Position numbers and translations under genes: made by a program
The notes under the pieces: generated by a model
Told to the model about the DNA's origin: nothing
Database searches by the model: none
What the model saw: the letters and a program-made list of their open reading frames with translations, nothing else
Assembly (NCBI GenBank): GCA_001510575.1
Contig: LNGK01000002.1
Coordinates: 3,558,855 to 3,622,854, forward strand
Source of the DNA: Knoxdaviesia capensis
Lineage: Eukaryota; Ascomycota; Sordariomycetes; Microascales; Gondwanamycetaceae
Length of the DNA: 64,000 bases
Direction of reading: 5' to 3'
Part shown: positions 1 through 10,128 of the stretch, piece after piece
How the letters are laid out: the number at the start of each line of letters is the position of its first letter
Numbering within the stretch: position 1 is the first letter of the stretch

Positions 1-1510
1 GCATGAACGAGATCTGCATGTCGCCGACTGCACCGCGAGAAGAAGCCGACTTGCCCTTGGTTTTCGGCTCGTTGCTGAGGCCGAGCGCCTCACGCATCTT
101 GCGGCGCGCTAGCTCCTTCTTGCTCAGCTTGGGGGCGTCCTCCGCGGCGGCGGCAGCCGGCTCGTCTGCGACTTCGGCTGCGTCATCGTCCCCGTCATCG
201 TCCGAGCTGTCCGACGCTAGATACGCCCGCAGATCGTTCTCCTCAATGTCGTCCCGGCTTCCACTGAACACCTTTTTCATCAACTCTTTGCGCGAGGAAT
301 CCTCTGGGTGAATATCCCAGGTGAGCTTGACCTTGGAGCTCTGCAGCGCGTTGGTGACGAAGTCGACCGGCTCATACCCCTCCGGAACGCTTGTGCTCTT
401 ATCCCGTGGAGTGTCGTCGAATGACACGTCGTCAGGCACAAAGCGCAGGTCAAGGAAGTTTGACGACGACAGGTACTCGGTGCCGTCGGTGGCCTCGTAC
501 AGCTTCTGGGCAGTTGAAGCGTCCGAGCATTCCATCACCGCGTAGTAGTAACGCAGCCGGTCGAGCTGGTACGCCCGCAGCGCTTCACTGTCGAAGTCCT
601 GGTCTGTAGCTTCACGCAACAGCTCCTTCTTGATCCTCTCGTCGGCATCCTCGTCGTCGCTGTCGGAAAGAGACCCAACATCCTCAGCCGCAGCTTCGTC
701 AAACGAGCTGACGTGCGCCGCCGACTTGAAGATCTCCTTCGGCGGGCCCTCGCGCTCTTCCCGCTGCATGCGTTCCTTGCCGAACTCGCTAGGGTACACC
801 GTCACACTGACAATCTTGCCGCTGCTGCTGGACGGCAGGAAGCTGGTGAACAGTGCCAGAAGGTCGGTGGCGCGCACGTGGTCCCAGTCGAGATTGACAA
901 TAGCTATGCGACGCGTTATGTCTCCTTCCTCGACTTGAGCTTGCTCGTCAGCCAAGCGCTGCATGCTTCCCGAGACAGCAGCTTCGTCCTCTTCGGCGAA
1001 CTCGTCGTCGTCTTCATCCGAGTCCGAGTCGGATGACGAGAAGCCACCGTCACGCGCCGGGTCGTATTTTGCTCTTGTGGCCCGGAGCTCGCGCTTAATG
1101 TCCTCGTCGTCATCGACATCATCGTCCTCGTCCTCGTCCTCCTTATCCTCTGCGTCATCATCGTCGATGGGAGCCGGAGCCTTCTTCTTTGTTGGCTTGA
1201 CCTTGGGCTCTTCATCCTCCTCGTCTTCAGGTTCGTCATCCTGCTCCTCTTGCTCTTGGAGCCGGTACAGATTTGCCAGGGCTTTCTTCTTTGCGTCGTT
1301 CTTCAGCTTTCGGCCATATCGGTCAACTTTTGCCGTCGTGGTGAAGTCTTCATCGTTCAGCAAGCGAGAGAAGCGCTTGTCGATGGTCGTTTTGGAGTTG
1401 CGCTTCGATGGGAGGCGGAATCGGGGATCGGTCTGGAAGCTCGCAAACCGGGCGTCGGCAAGCTTGGCCGGGCCATTGCCGGCCCCGGAATTCTTCGTCT
1501 TTTTCACCAT
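1..1510 (-). CDS. ESF1: ESF1-like pre-rRNA processing protein, C-terminus beyond window
   Basis: The frame is open from the ATG at 1510 to the window edge (about 503 codons) without a stop. The N-terminus (MVKKTKNSGAGNG...) leads to a conserved DARF/DPRFRLPSKRN and IDKRFSRLL segment. Long Asp/Glu-rich acidic runs and the ESF1-type core (RIAIVNLDWDHVRATDLLALF) follow, and near the edge a basic KLSKKELARRKMREALGL stretch. Yeast Esf1 is a nucleolar protein of the small-subunit processome needed for early 18S rRNA cleavages. It is about 630 residues long, so roughly the last 100-150 residues, including the NUC153 tail, are probably missing here. Telobox-like motifs upstream fit a ribosome-biogenesis promoter. 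Family assignment rests on recognition of the domain order, not on a search. Confidence 0.88.
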   Translation of the reverse strand, partial: MVKKTKNSGAGNGPAKLADARFASFQTDPRFRLPSKRNSKTTIDKRFSRLLNDEDFTTTAKVDRYGRKLKNDAKKKALANLYRLQEQEEQDDEPEDEEDEEPKVKPTKKKAPAPIDDDDAEDKEDEDEDDDVDDDEDIKRELRATRAKYDPARDGGFSSSDSDSDEDDDEFAEEDEAAVSGSMQRLADEQAQVEEGDITRRIAIVNLDWDHVRATDLLALFTSFLPSSSSGKIVSVTVYPSEFGKERMQREEREGPPKEIFKSAAHVSSFDEAAAEDVGSLSDSDDEDADERIKKELLREATDQDFDSEALRAYQLDRLRYYYAVMECSDASTAQKLYEATDGTEYLSSSNFLDLRFVPDDVSFDDTPRDKSTSVPEGYEPVDFVTNALQSSKVKLTWDIHPEDSSRKELMKKVFSGSRDDIEENDLRAYLASDSSDDDGDDDAAEVADEPAAAAAEDAPKLSKKELARRKMREALGLSNEPKTKGKSASSRGAVGDMQISFM

Positions 1511-2338
1511 TTTATATGTTGGTGTCTGCTGTTGTCTCGTCTGGTGGAGAATTGAGGAAAGATTTGAATCAGGTAGAGGAAGGGTTTTTTTACAGGTCCG
1601 ATATTTTGGCACCAAGGAAAAATTCAGTGGGGGCCTCTGCTTATCGGGCCAATCAAGTCAGCAATATGGGTTTAACCCTAGTAGGTACCGTTTAATGCCG
1701 GCCAAACTAGACGGTGAAGGGGGCGGTGAGAGATTGTGTTTTGCCCCTAACCCTAACGCGGTTTATCACTGGTTGTTCCTCTGTTGCTCATAGTCCTGCG
1801 AACATCTTCAAATTTCCTTTCGGTAACAGAGACGCCACGAGGAAAAGGAGAAACGAGGATCTTTCGAAGAAGAGCTTGACGGTTATCCTCTTTTTCCTCT
1901 TCCGAATCTGACAGTCTCGCCATCCGGCCGAGTTGACGTCACACCTCGCAAGTTTGTCTGTTTCTTCATCTTGGCCCCTTCGGCGCCGTGCCTGTCTTGC
2001 CTCTCCGAACGCCACATTGAGTAGCCGCCAGATGGTTCCAGGCCGGATGCTTGAGCTTGAATCCCTGCAAGATTCTGAGGCATTCCATCTAGATCCGGGC
2101 ACAATTATAAGAAAGTTAATAAAAATAACACCGAAATAGTTTTGCTCTGCTTCTCCCTATATAGAATCTCACAGAAGCGGTGTTACTTGAAGTCAAATGG
2201 AATCACGCATATTCGACTCTGATTTTCAGTCGAATCAAACACTATCTGAGTGAATCTATCCCGTTGCTTAATAGTTTATTAACACTATCTTCTCATCTTC
2301 TTCGTAGAGTTTTGTTTAGTAGTCTCATAACTGAAGGC
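1511..2338. promoter_or_regulatory. ESF1 upstream region with telobox-like motifs
   Basis: This is the intergenic stretch between the ESF1 start and the 3' end of the next minus-strand gene. It holds GGGTTTAACCCTA (1668-1680) and CCCTAACCCTAAC (1745-1757), that is, AACCCTA telobox-like motifs 160-250 bp upstream of the ATG. Such motifs are known in promoters of ribosome-biogenesis genes in plants and fungi, and a role here is inferred. I see no convincing additional gene; short frames here lack codon structure. Confidence 0.45.
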
Positions 2339-3575
2339 CTATCGACCTAGATAGATGGCCAAAGTCCAGAACGCAACGATCACAACCAGCGTAAAAAATG
2401 CCCACACCACAACAGACACAGCCTTCTGTGTGAGAAATTCCAGAAGGCTCCTCCCATCTTCGTCTCTGAAATTGGAAATCAGGAACGGCAGGCTAATTGA
2501 GAAACAGAGAATATAGCATCATTAGCAATTATCCTTCATCATGAAAGAAACACTAGTAAACCTACATCAGCCGCGAGCCATCCTATGGCTTGGGATCCGG
2601 TCGGTCAAGAATCTTCTCAATGACCTTACACAGAAGTTGCTCAACACGGTCGGATTGGGGAGGAACCGTGGGACTATCAGAAAAAAATGTAGTTAGAATT
2701 TCTGCCAAATCATCAGCTAGCTATGCGTGTCACCGAGATTGTACTCACACTACCACAAAGGGTTCACGCGCTTCCAGCACGACAGGGCGTTTGTTAACCT
2801 CGACGTCGGTGAGTCTTCTCTCAATTGCGCAGATCCGGCCGTTGGTCTCAGCTTGTGATGTTTCGAGCTTCACCATTCGAGTGTCGAGTTTGTCCATTCG
2901 AGTTTCGAGTCTATCCATTCGAGACACAATTAAGTCCAGAGTCTCTTTCATGCTATCCACCGATTCCTTCAAGGCCTTCCACTAGATTCATATAACAGCA
3001 TCAGTACCATAACGTCAGTAAACAGGCCCAACCTTTAGGAACGAATTTCTTACAGGTTGGCCATCCTCTAAACAGCGATCTAGTACATCTTCCGGATCGC
3101 TGGTTGGAGCCATCTTGGGAATGGTCGAGTGGGTGATAGCAGAGGATGATGGAGAACAAGATGACGTTTAACGGGAAGAGGATGATGAAAAGAAAAGAGG
3201 ATGATGAAAAGAGAAGAGGATGATGAAAAGAGAAGAGGATGATGGAGAAAGGTGAAATGGAAGAGGGAGAAAGAGGGGAAACATAAACATAGCTACCTCT
3301 GCGATTGAAATCTGAGGCCAGCTCCTTCCATTTCTCTGTCGAGAGTTATCAAGAGGGAAGGAGCGGCCGCGTTGGGGTCCTGCCTTTTTTGCTCGATTGC
3401 TGTTAATGGCGGCAGGTTTGACACTTCCTTGAGTTTTGTTCGGGACCGAAGGTGTGTTGTCCTCAGTTTGGGAGGTGCGTGATGCTGAGGAAAGTATCAC
3501 GATACTTTCCTCGCTTCTGACAGAAACTGAATCGTCGTCATAGGTTGAGTCGGATGAAATAGATCGGCTAGACAT
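2339..3575 (-). CDS. Putative coiled-coil, C-terminally membrane-anchored protein (five-exon model)
   Basis: I built this model by hand. The exons on the minus strand are 3297-3575, 3054-3113, 2749-2981, 2632-2673 and 2339-2492, giving 255 residues. Exon 1 is Ser/Asp-rich (MSSRSISSDSTYDDDS...). Exon 3 encodes a heptad-like series MDRLETRMDKLDTRM followed by an ERRLTDVEV segment, typical of a short coiled coil. The last exon encodes a hydrophobic span (VVVWAFFTLVVIVAFWTLAI) ending YLGR, like a tail anchor. Phases agree at every junction. Weak points are the first intron (donor gtagct, 183 bp, containing an 18-bp repeat) and the donor gtgtaa at 2631. If that donor is unused, exon 4 reads on to a TAG at 2583. 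A shorter form could start at the ATG at 3113. I do not recognise the family. Confidence 0.5.
3176..3248. repeat. 18-bp tandem repeat inside a predicted intron
   Basis: About four copies of a unit close to AGAGGATGATGAAAAGAA run in tandem, with copies differing by one or two bases. On the gene strand this makes a long CT-rich tract before the proposed 3' splice site of intron 1 of the coiled-coil gene. It explains why a short frame here translates to a low-complexity peptide. Confidence 0.75.
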
Positions 3576-5895
3576 GATGGATAAGGAGAAGCCTACACCG
3601 TAAGTTAAGACTTAAAACGACCAATATTGATATAAGATGCGAAAGTAAAGCCTGCCTCGATAAAGTCATGATTTCCACCTGAAATTTCCCTGTTCATCTT
3701 CGTATTTGTTGGATGTGGTTAATAAGCCCTGGCTTACATCCTCGCGAAGGTTGAAAGCGGAAGCGCACGGAGTGAGTTACCTTTTGCATCACTTTACCTA
3801 ACTTGTTCAGTTTCCCCGTCCGATCGATTCTGGTTCTCAACGAACCATGACACACCATCGAACTGGGTCCCGCTTCCGTTCGGGAAGAAGCCGCCCGCCA
3901 ACACGCAGCTCTCTCCGCCCAGCTCCCGGGCCGGCCTCCAACGGTGCGTCTTGGATTGGAGAGAAACGCCCTTATATACTACCTAGCTCATATAAAGTTG
4001 ATGAATATACTATGGTGCTTTATGGCTCCGGTCTTCCAAAGGATATAAAACAGTTGTGATGCAAAGGGATGCACTTGTCTGTATTGTGCTGTTATGGTTC
4101 TCATACTCAAAGGCACATGACATTTAGAAGGCAATTAGCTGTTGAATGAGCATGTCACGTCTGGGTATTTGAAAAACGGAACTCAGTTGGTATTCAAGAG
4201 AAGAAGAGGATTCCGTAAGAATCGCTGATGAAGGGCGTTGGTGTTTAGGTGTCAAATCCATTGAATCCCGGTTCACCATTCCAAGCGGTGGCCCAACATT
4301 TCCTTAAGCAGCATGGTCCTGTCAAAACCATGGACCTATTTATTGGAGATATTTTTCCTTCAAGCACTATCACGCGGTTTTCCCTTTCTTTCAATTGCCA
4401 CACCGGCTAGGAGCCAATCACAATTTCCCCATTCCCGCGTCCCCGCGTTCACTTATCATCGGTGTCGGGCTTCGGACCCGGGGAGGGGAGTGCTGGTGAC
4501 CGAAGTTGTCCTTGCTGAAACTCGTTTGCCCATGCTCAATGACTCGTCATGAAAAAAGCTTCAGGCCTCTTGTCTCCCCCAACAAACGTGAACTTTCTTA
4601 TCTGATGATTCCCACTCGAGGCTTTGGACCCGAAATCTCTAGGCTTTTTATATTTCCCCTAGTCTTGTGACATGTTACTCGTCCGGACTATATCCCTCAT
4701 TTGTTGCCCGTACCGGTGTAGTATGCTCGTTCCTATACATAACAGGACGTTTATGGACCCAAGATCTCATTCCCGATCTCCTCGTTTCTCTCCCACCCCC
4801 CCTCGTCATTCCCACTCTAATACCTACGAGGATTGTGCCAAAGTTCCGGCATGCTGCATGGGATGGGAAAGCTGAAAGCCTTATATACTGCGTGGCAACC
4901 CAGATTCCCGCCCAGATTTCTGTTGACTGGCCCGCCTGCCGGGAACAAGCCCGTGGAAGCGACTGTGACGTAGGGCGACCTGGGACAACCACAAGTACAC
5001 GGTATATCCATGTATCTGGCAATAACAACCAATTAAGTCTGGATTCCTCTTTTCGTGTCCCTTTTAGAAACCACTCTAATCTCATGCGTCTGGATTCACT
5101 TTTCCTGGGCTTTCATCATTCGTTCTTTCGCGTTGGCGTTTGCACGGATGCTGTATCCAGTCTTGCCCCGGATTTCCTGACGGGTATAACTACTACATCC
5201 CTCCCCTGATTTTCCCTTGACACCTCTCATTCTCTCCCGGTTTCTGCCTTTCTTCTTGCTCTTCCTCCGCTCAACGGCTCTTTCTACTCCTTCCACATCG
5301 TGATCCTCGCCTTCTCCTGCTTATAAGAACCCCAGATCTATATTACTGGATCGCGTACGCTGGCGAAGTCGGTCATGTCCGTCCGGATCAGGTGGTTAAT
5401 CCCTCGCATACGCCGCTCACATTCCTCACCAGCTACTTACATATAAATTGCGTTTCGTGTGTGGATTCTCCCTCCGGAAAGTCTCTCTCACTCCCATGAC
5501 TCGCCCTCGATTCCTGAGTGATCAGAGTCTCACTTTCAACCAACCACGGCTAGATTAGAGGAAGCCACTGTTTGAGCCTGGCTACGACAAACTTTGAAAT
5601 AATCACCCATTCACAAGACATCTTCAACGAGTTACACAGATAACAACAGCCTCTGTTGATGCACACCGCCTTAACTTTCTCACTGGCCCTCTAAATCTGT
5701 TTCTATAAAGAGAGCTCCTATCCCATACGCGGTTCTTTGCTGTTCAACCAGGATGCCTTCGCTATTACCCGACGCGAATCTTTAGAACTCCTCCTGCCTA
5801 GCCTTTTCCACGCTTCATCTCTCTTGGACTTCCTGCGGTTAATGTCCCAAGTCCAGTCGGACCCTGTGGTTGAGAAGTGAAATCGTCTTCGGTGA
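3576..5895. other. 2.3-kb intergenic region, no supported gene
   Basis: Short frames appear on both strands but none shows domain content, sensible codon use or splice-joined extension. The last 500 bp are CT-rich and probably contain the promoter and leader of the receptor gene that starts at 5896. A non-coding transcript cannot be excluded. Confidence 0.5.
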
Positions 5896-8267
5896 ATGGG
5901 CTTTCTTACTATGCAGCAAACATGGAGACATCTGCTGTTGCTTCTTGCTTTTGCTGTGTTTCCGTCAACACCGTTACCAGCATTTGTCAGAACGGATGCT
6001 CGCAGTCAAGTCTTGCCACTGGAGCATCATGCCTTCATCGTGAACCCCGATGATGGCCCTGCATTTAGCGAGGGGGAACTGACAGCTTTGAACGCTGTAT
6101 CCCTCGGCGTTGCCCTCATCAGTCTGGCAGCAACGACGACAACGCTATACTGGTTTCTGAAGATTAAGCGCAATTTTCGCCATGAGTAAGTTATTCATCA
6201 TTCGTTGTTTCGATGGCTTTACAGTCTGAGCTGATCATGAAGGCCTCTCACATGTTTAGACTCATCATGATTCTGATTCTCTGTGATATATGGAAAGCAG
6301 TCTGGTACACAGTTTTCCCGCTGGTGACTCTCAGTGGTGTAACAGTCCACTCACACACCGCCTTCTGCCAGATCAGCGGCTTCTTTGTGGCGTTTGGTAC
6401 TGAGGCCTGTGACGTTGTTGTCCTTCTCATTGCCATTCATACTGCCCTGTTCGTCTTCTTCCCCAAAAAGTCTGGCGGTCTGTACCACTACCGCTTTTAT
6501 GCATATACCGGAATCTTTTCCATCCCAACCATTCTGGCCGGCCTGGCTTTTCTGCACAAACCGCATGCCTACGTCAACTCTGGAGAGTACTGCTATCTTC
6601 CCGTTCGCCCAACGTGGCCCAGCCTTTTGCTTAGCTGGGTCCCGAGATACATAACCCTTGTGACTATCTTGACTATATACGCGTGCATCTACCTCTACGT
6701 CAACGTTCTCTTTCGTCGCTTTGGCCGAGCCTCGAGGGTCAATGAGGCTACGAACGCAGCTAGCGGCGGTTCTGCTCCGACAAGGACCAATCTGCAGTCA
6801 GTTCCAGGCGCAACTCTTGACTCCAATCATGCAGGAGACAGCTTTGCTCTTGAGCGCAGAAGGACACGCTCGACTGCCGGGGTTGTCGGTATAGGCCATT
6901 CCATGGACGAGACGACGGATATCAGCTCCTTCGACAGGCTTCCACCTATTGAATGCCACGGCCTTGTGCCACCAGAATCCGATATCCCGCCATTGTCAAG
7001 CCCCGCTGTTGCTGTCATTAACAATGGCCGCCATTCAGTGTCCCCGTCACGCTCTCCAAGCCCCCGCGGTGCTCCTGCAGGTCCCATGATAGCCGGCGGT
7101 TTGGCACCGACAAATTTCGACCTTTTACCAAGACACTCCGAGGCTCAAAACGGCCGAGATTCAACGTCCTCCCGTCAATCCTTTCCTCAAGCCGAGGCTC
7201 CGAGCCGTCGTGCCCACAGCATGCGCTGGAACATTAATCGGCTGCGTGGTCGCAAATCTTCTTGGGGTCTAGCTACTAATAGCATGAAGATGGATAAGCT
7301 GCCTCCTGGGCAGCTGCGCCAATCCTCCTCGCCGCGTACGACAAATGAGATGTGGTCCGATACATCCAATACGCTCACCAACAATTCAGACACTATCATA
7401 CCCTCTATTCCAGAATTGACACCTGTGCCAATTCGCATTGAAGGCTCATCAATCTCTTCATCTCCAGGTCACCACGCCACTTCCAGAAGCAATCGCCGTC
7501 TGATATCACCTCAGCCTCCCCAAGGTTCAGTTCTTCGGCGAATGTTCCACGCCAAGATGAACAGTACCAATGGCCGGGTTGCGGGCCAATCCAGCTCACA
7601 GGACCCCGGGCCGTCCAACATCAATTCTACGGCATCTACCATGTCCTCGTTACAGTCGTTGGCGGATTCCAATACCATGGCCCGCACACGCGATAAAGTG
7701 CGTCGACAACTACGACTGCTCTTTGTTTACCCACTTGTCTATGTTGGCATCTGGGTGCTACCCTTCCTTTCCCACATCCTGAAGTGGAACGATCCGCAAA
7801 AGTCCGGTCCATTTGTCGTTGTGTTGCTAAGCATGGTTAGCCTGTGTGCTCAGGGGGTTGCCGATGCCGCTCTGTTTTCCATGCGTGAAAAGCCGTGGAC
7901 TCTGGTCAACCGGCGGCGTTGCGTCAACCGCCAAAGCTCTTCGGGCTCGGCGCAACAATCGGGGCCACACAACAGGCGGATGAACAAGTCTGGGCGAATG
8001 ACTGGTCATGGTAAACCCTTCAGGTGGCGTCAAAGTGGGCGGTTCTGGGGCTTGCCTGGCCATGCTGGGCCGACGATTGGGCGGACCCGTGAGGAGATGC
8101 TTGTGGATGGCCGCAATGCTCAGCGGCGGCGGATGGCCGAGATTGAAGATCGGCGGAAACTGTGGGAGGCTGATATGAGGGGCAGCCGGGGCATCGGGGC
8201 CGGATCCAGCACTCTCCGGTCGAGTGAGAGAAATTGGTGGGATGAGATCGATGTTGAGCGGGGTTGA
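5896..8267 (+). CDS. Git3/Gpr1-family G-protein-coupled receptor
   Basis: There are two exons, 5896-6185 and 6260-8267. The 74-bp intron has donor gtaagt, a CTGAT branch and acceptor ttag, giving 765 residues. The N-terminus has a cleavable-looking signal (WRHLLLLLAFAVF), then TM1 (about residues 63-90). TM2 to TM5 follow (LIMILILCDIWKAVWYTVF; a conserved CQISGF segment in TM3; a PRYITLVTILTIYACIYLYV segment). A long Ser/Pro-rich third cytoplasmic loop of roughly 300 residues precedes TM6 (LRLLFVYPLVYVGIWVLPF) and TM7 (VVVLLSMVSLCAQGVADA). This layout matches the fungal Git3/Gpr1 class implicated in carbon or amino-acid sensing through G-alpha/cAMP signalling. The basic Arg-rich tail follows TM7. 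Using the more upstream CAG acceptor at 6227 breaks the frame, which supports this splice choice. The ligand is unknown. Confidence 0.85.
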
Positions 8268-8718
8268 AACTTGAAGGTTCACTGGACACGGAAAAAGAGT
8301 TGAGAGATGGGCTATGAAATGCTTCATGTTCATTTTTCTTGTTCTCCTCCCTCTTTCCACATGTCTGCTTAGCTGCGTATTACTGATTTGCATATTATCA
8401 TGAGATACCCCTTTGCTGATTCTTCTTCTTTTTTCTTTTCTTTTGTCATTTGCATTGCACGGGCACTGGTTTCATAAAAGTCATGGATGGTTAGAAGAAC
8501 ATACAGAACATGATATAATTGAAGGACAAGATTGGCCATGATGATTACAAAGGAGAGAATTGTGAAATCAATTGAAGATATACATTGACTCGCTGAAATG
8601 TGGCAGTACATGATTCAAAAGGGCTGTGTCCGCAGTTGGTCTCGCGACATTTTGGAACATGCAATAGGAGAACAGATGATGAAAACGGCCAGAAACAGAA
8701 AAAAGAAGACTGAGCGTT
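8268..8718. other. Convergent 3' intergenic region
   Basis: This is 451 bp between the 3' ends of the receptor gene (plus) and the amidotransferase gene (minus). It is T-rich, consistent with two 3' UTRs. No gene seen. Confidence 0.55.
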
Positions 8719-9574
8719 TCATGGTTCCTGCATGAAGCGGATGAAAGCTTTCGCAATCGCGACGCCATCATGGTCGTTGCCAACGCGAGACATGGCCTCT
8801 TCGTACATGACATCGTTGAACACGCCCATGCTGTGGCGGGTCGCAAGAATCTCGGACACCATGTCCTTGGTAAACTCGGGATGTCCCTGCACGGTGATCA
8901 GCCGGCGGGGCTCGTAGAAGCCTTGCACGGGACACTTTTCGGTCTCGGCGAGAGCTTCCGTGCTGGGCGGGTTTGCTGTGACGACGTCGGCGTGCATTTG
9001 GAAAATGCGCTGGGTGAAATGCAGGTGTCAGTGCGAGTCTATTTGTGCGTTGCCCATGAGCACAACATAAGTTCGTCCCCCCAAGAAATCAGAGACGAGA
9101 ATCAGAAAACTAACTTACCATCTTGTCCATTTGGAACACCTCTCGGCCCTTCGGCGTCAACTGCACCTCAGTGACCGACACCTCCCACCCAAGATCGCTA
9201 CGGCGCACCGGCACACCGAGCGCGCGGGCAACGATCTGGTGGCCGAAACACACGCCAACGACACGCACACGCCCGGAATCCAACGCAGCCTTTGTGTACG
9301 CGACCAGCTGGAGGATCCAGGGCTCGTTGTCATAAGCGTTGTGCTTGGACCCGGAAATGAGGATGGCGTCGATCTCCGAGAGCGGCGGGTACGATGCCGG
9401 GTCGGGCGACTCAACAGCATGGTGCCGGCGGAGCGTGGCTACGTCCTCCAGCGGCGCCGGTGCGGCTGCCGCTGTGAAGAGAGCGCGGAAGACGCCGAAG
9501 TAGCCGCCGTACCGGGCGTTGATGCCCGGCATCGGGGTATCGGCCTCGATGATTAGGAAACGGAGGGGCGCCAT
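8719..9574 (-). CDS. Class I glutamine amidotransferase-like protein
   Basis: There are two exons, 9119-9574 and 8719-9009. The 109-bp intron has donor gtaagt and acceptor ccag, phase 0, giving 248 residues. The fold signature is complete: an ILISGSKHNAYD loop (around residues 71-82), the nucleophile elbow GVCFGHQI with Cys109, and QGHPEF with His195 and Glu197, which supply the catalytic triad of class I GATases. It resembles the stand-alone GATase-1 proteins of fungi (similar to yeast YLR126C and S. pombe SPAC13C5.04), which lack a fused synthetase and whose substrate is not settled. It could act in glutamine or gamma-glutamyl metabolism. The start ATG is the first in frame and is followed by a typical MAPLRFLIIEAD beta strand. 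Confidence 0.85.
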
Positions 9575-10128
9575 TTTTGGGGAAATGCTAGCGAGAGACT
9601 GAGAGGGAGAAAATGGAGAAGATAGAATGAGCTGGGGTGTTGCAATGATGGTAGATATCGGCCTAGATCGTGGTTGGTGGCTCCCCCGAAGTCGGCGTTT
9701 GTGTTGAAGATTCCAAAACCGACGTCAAGACGTCTGCAGAGGACATAAAATGAAGTTGGAAACTTGCTGCAGAAATGCTGGATCGCTAACTCCTTTTGCT
9801 AGGGTAAATCTTAGCGCAAAACCTCGACGGGACAGTTTACAAATGAAGAGATTCTAGAATGCCCAATATTTCTGGAACAGATAAACCCGGAGATACTTTC
9901 TTTGAATGGGTCATCGCCTCCCCATGTTCCGATACTCCCCCGGATGCCGTTGAAAATGGGGGGCGGAACCCTAAACCCTAAGAAAACTGTGTGGGGGGCA
10001 AGGAATCGTTATCGATAATGAACCTCCTCAGTCATTGTCTAAGGTTCGGCCAAGCGTTTTTCCCTCGTCCATTTCTGTTTGCTGTATTTCCCGCCTCTGT
10101 GCCAAATCTGTCACGATTTTACACAATA
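9575..10128. promoter_or_regulatory. Divergent promoter with telobox (amidotransferase / PPX1)
   Basis: This is the region between divergent starts. It contains AACCCTAAACCCTAAG at 9967-9982, with an exact AAACCCTAA telobox, 147 bp before the preferred PPX1 ATG. An earlier in-frame ATG at 10018 would add 37 residues. Regulatory function is inferred from the motif only. Confidence 0.4.

Noticed and set aside
1745..1757. Telomere repeat (CCCTAA)n
   Set aside because: Only two units, embedded between genes, and repeated in other promoters; a telobox is the better reading.
963..1793. 276-codon plus-strand Ser-rich frame
   Set aside because: Antisense of the Asp/Glu-rich ESF1 coding sequence; Ser runs are the complement of acidic codons.
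3176..3248. CRISPR-like array
   Set aside because: Contiguous 18-bp minisatellite without spacers, in a eukaryotic intron.
4667..5209. 180-codon plus-strand frame upstream of the receptor
   Set aside because: No domain, no consistent codon use, and equally long frames occur on the opposite strand.
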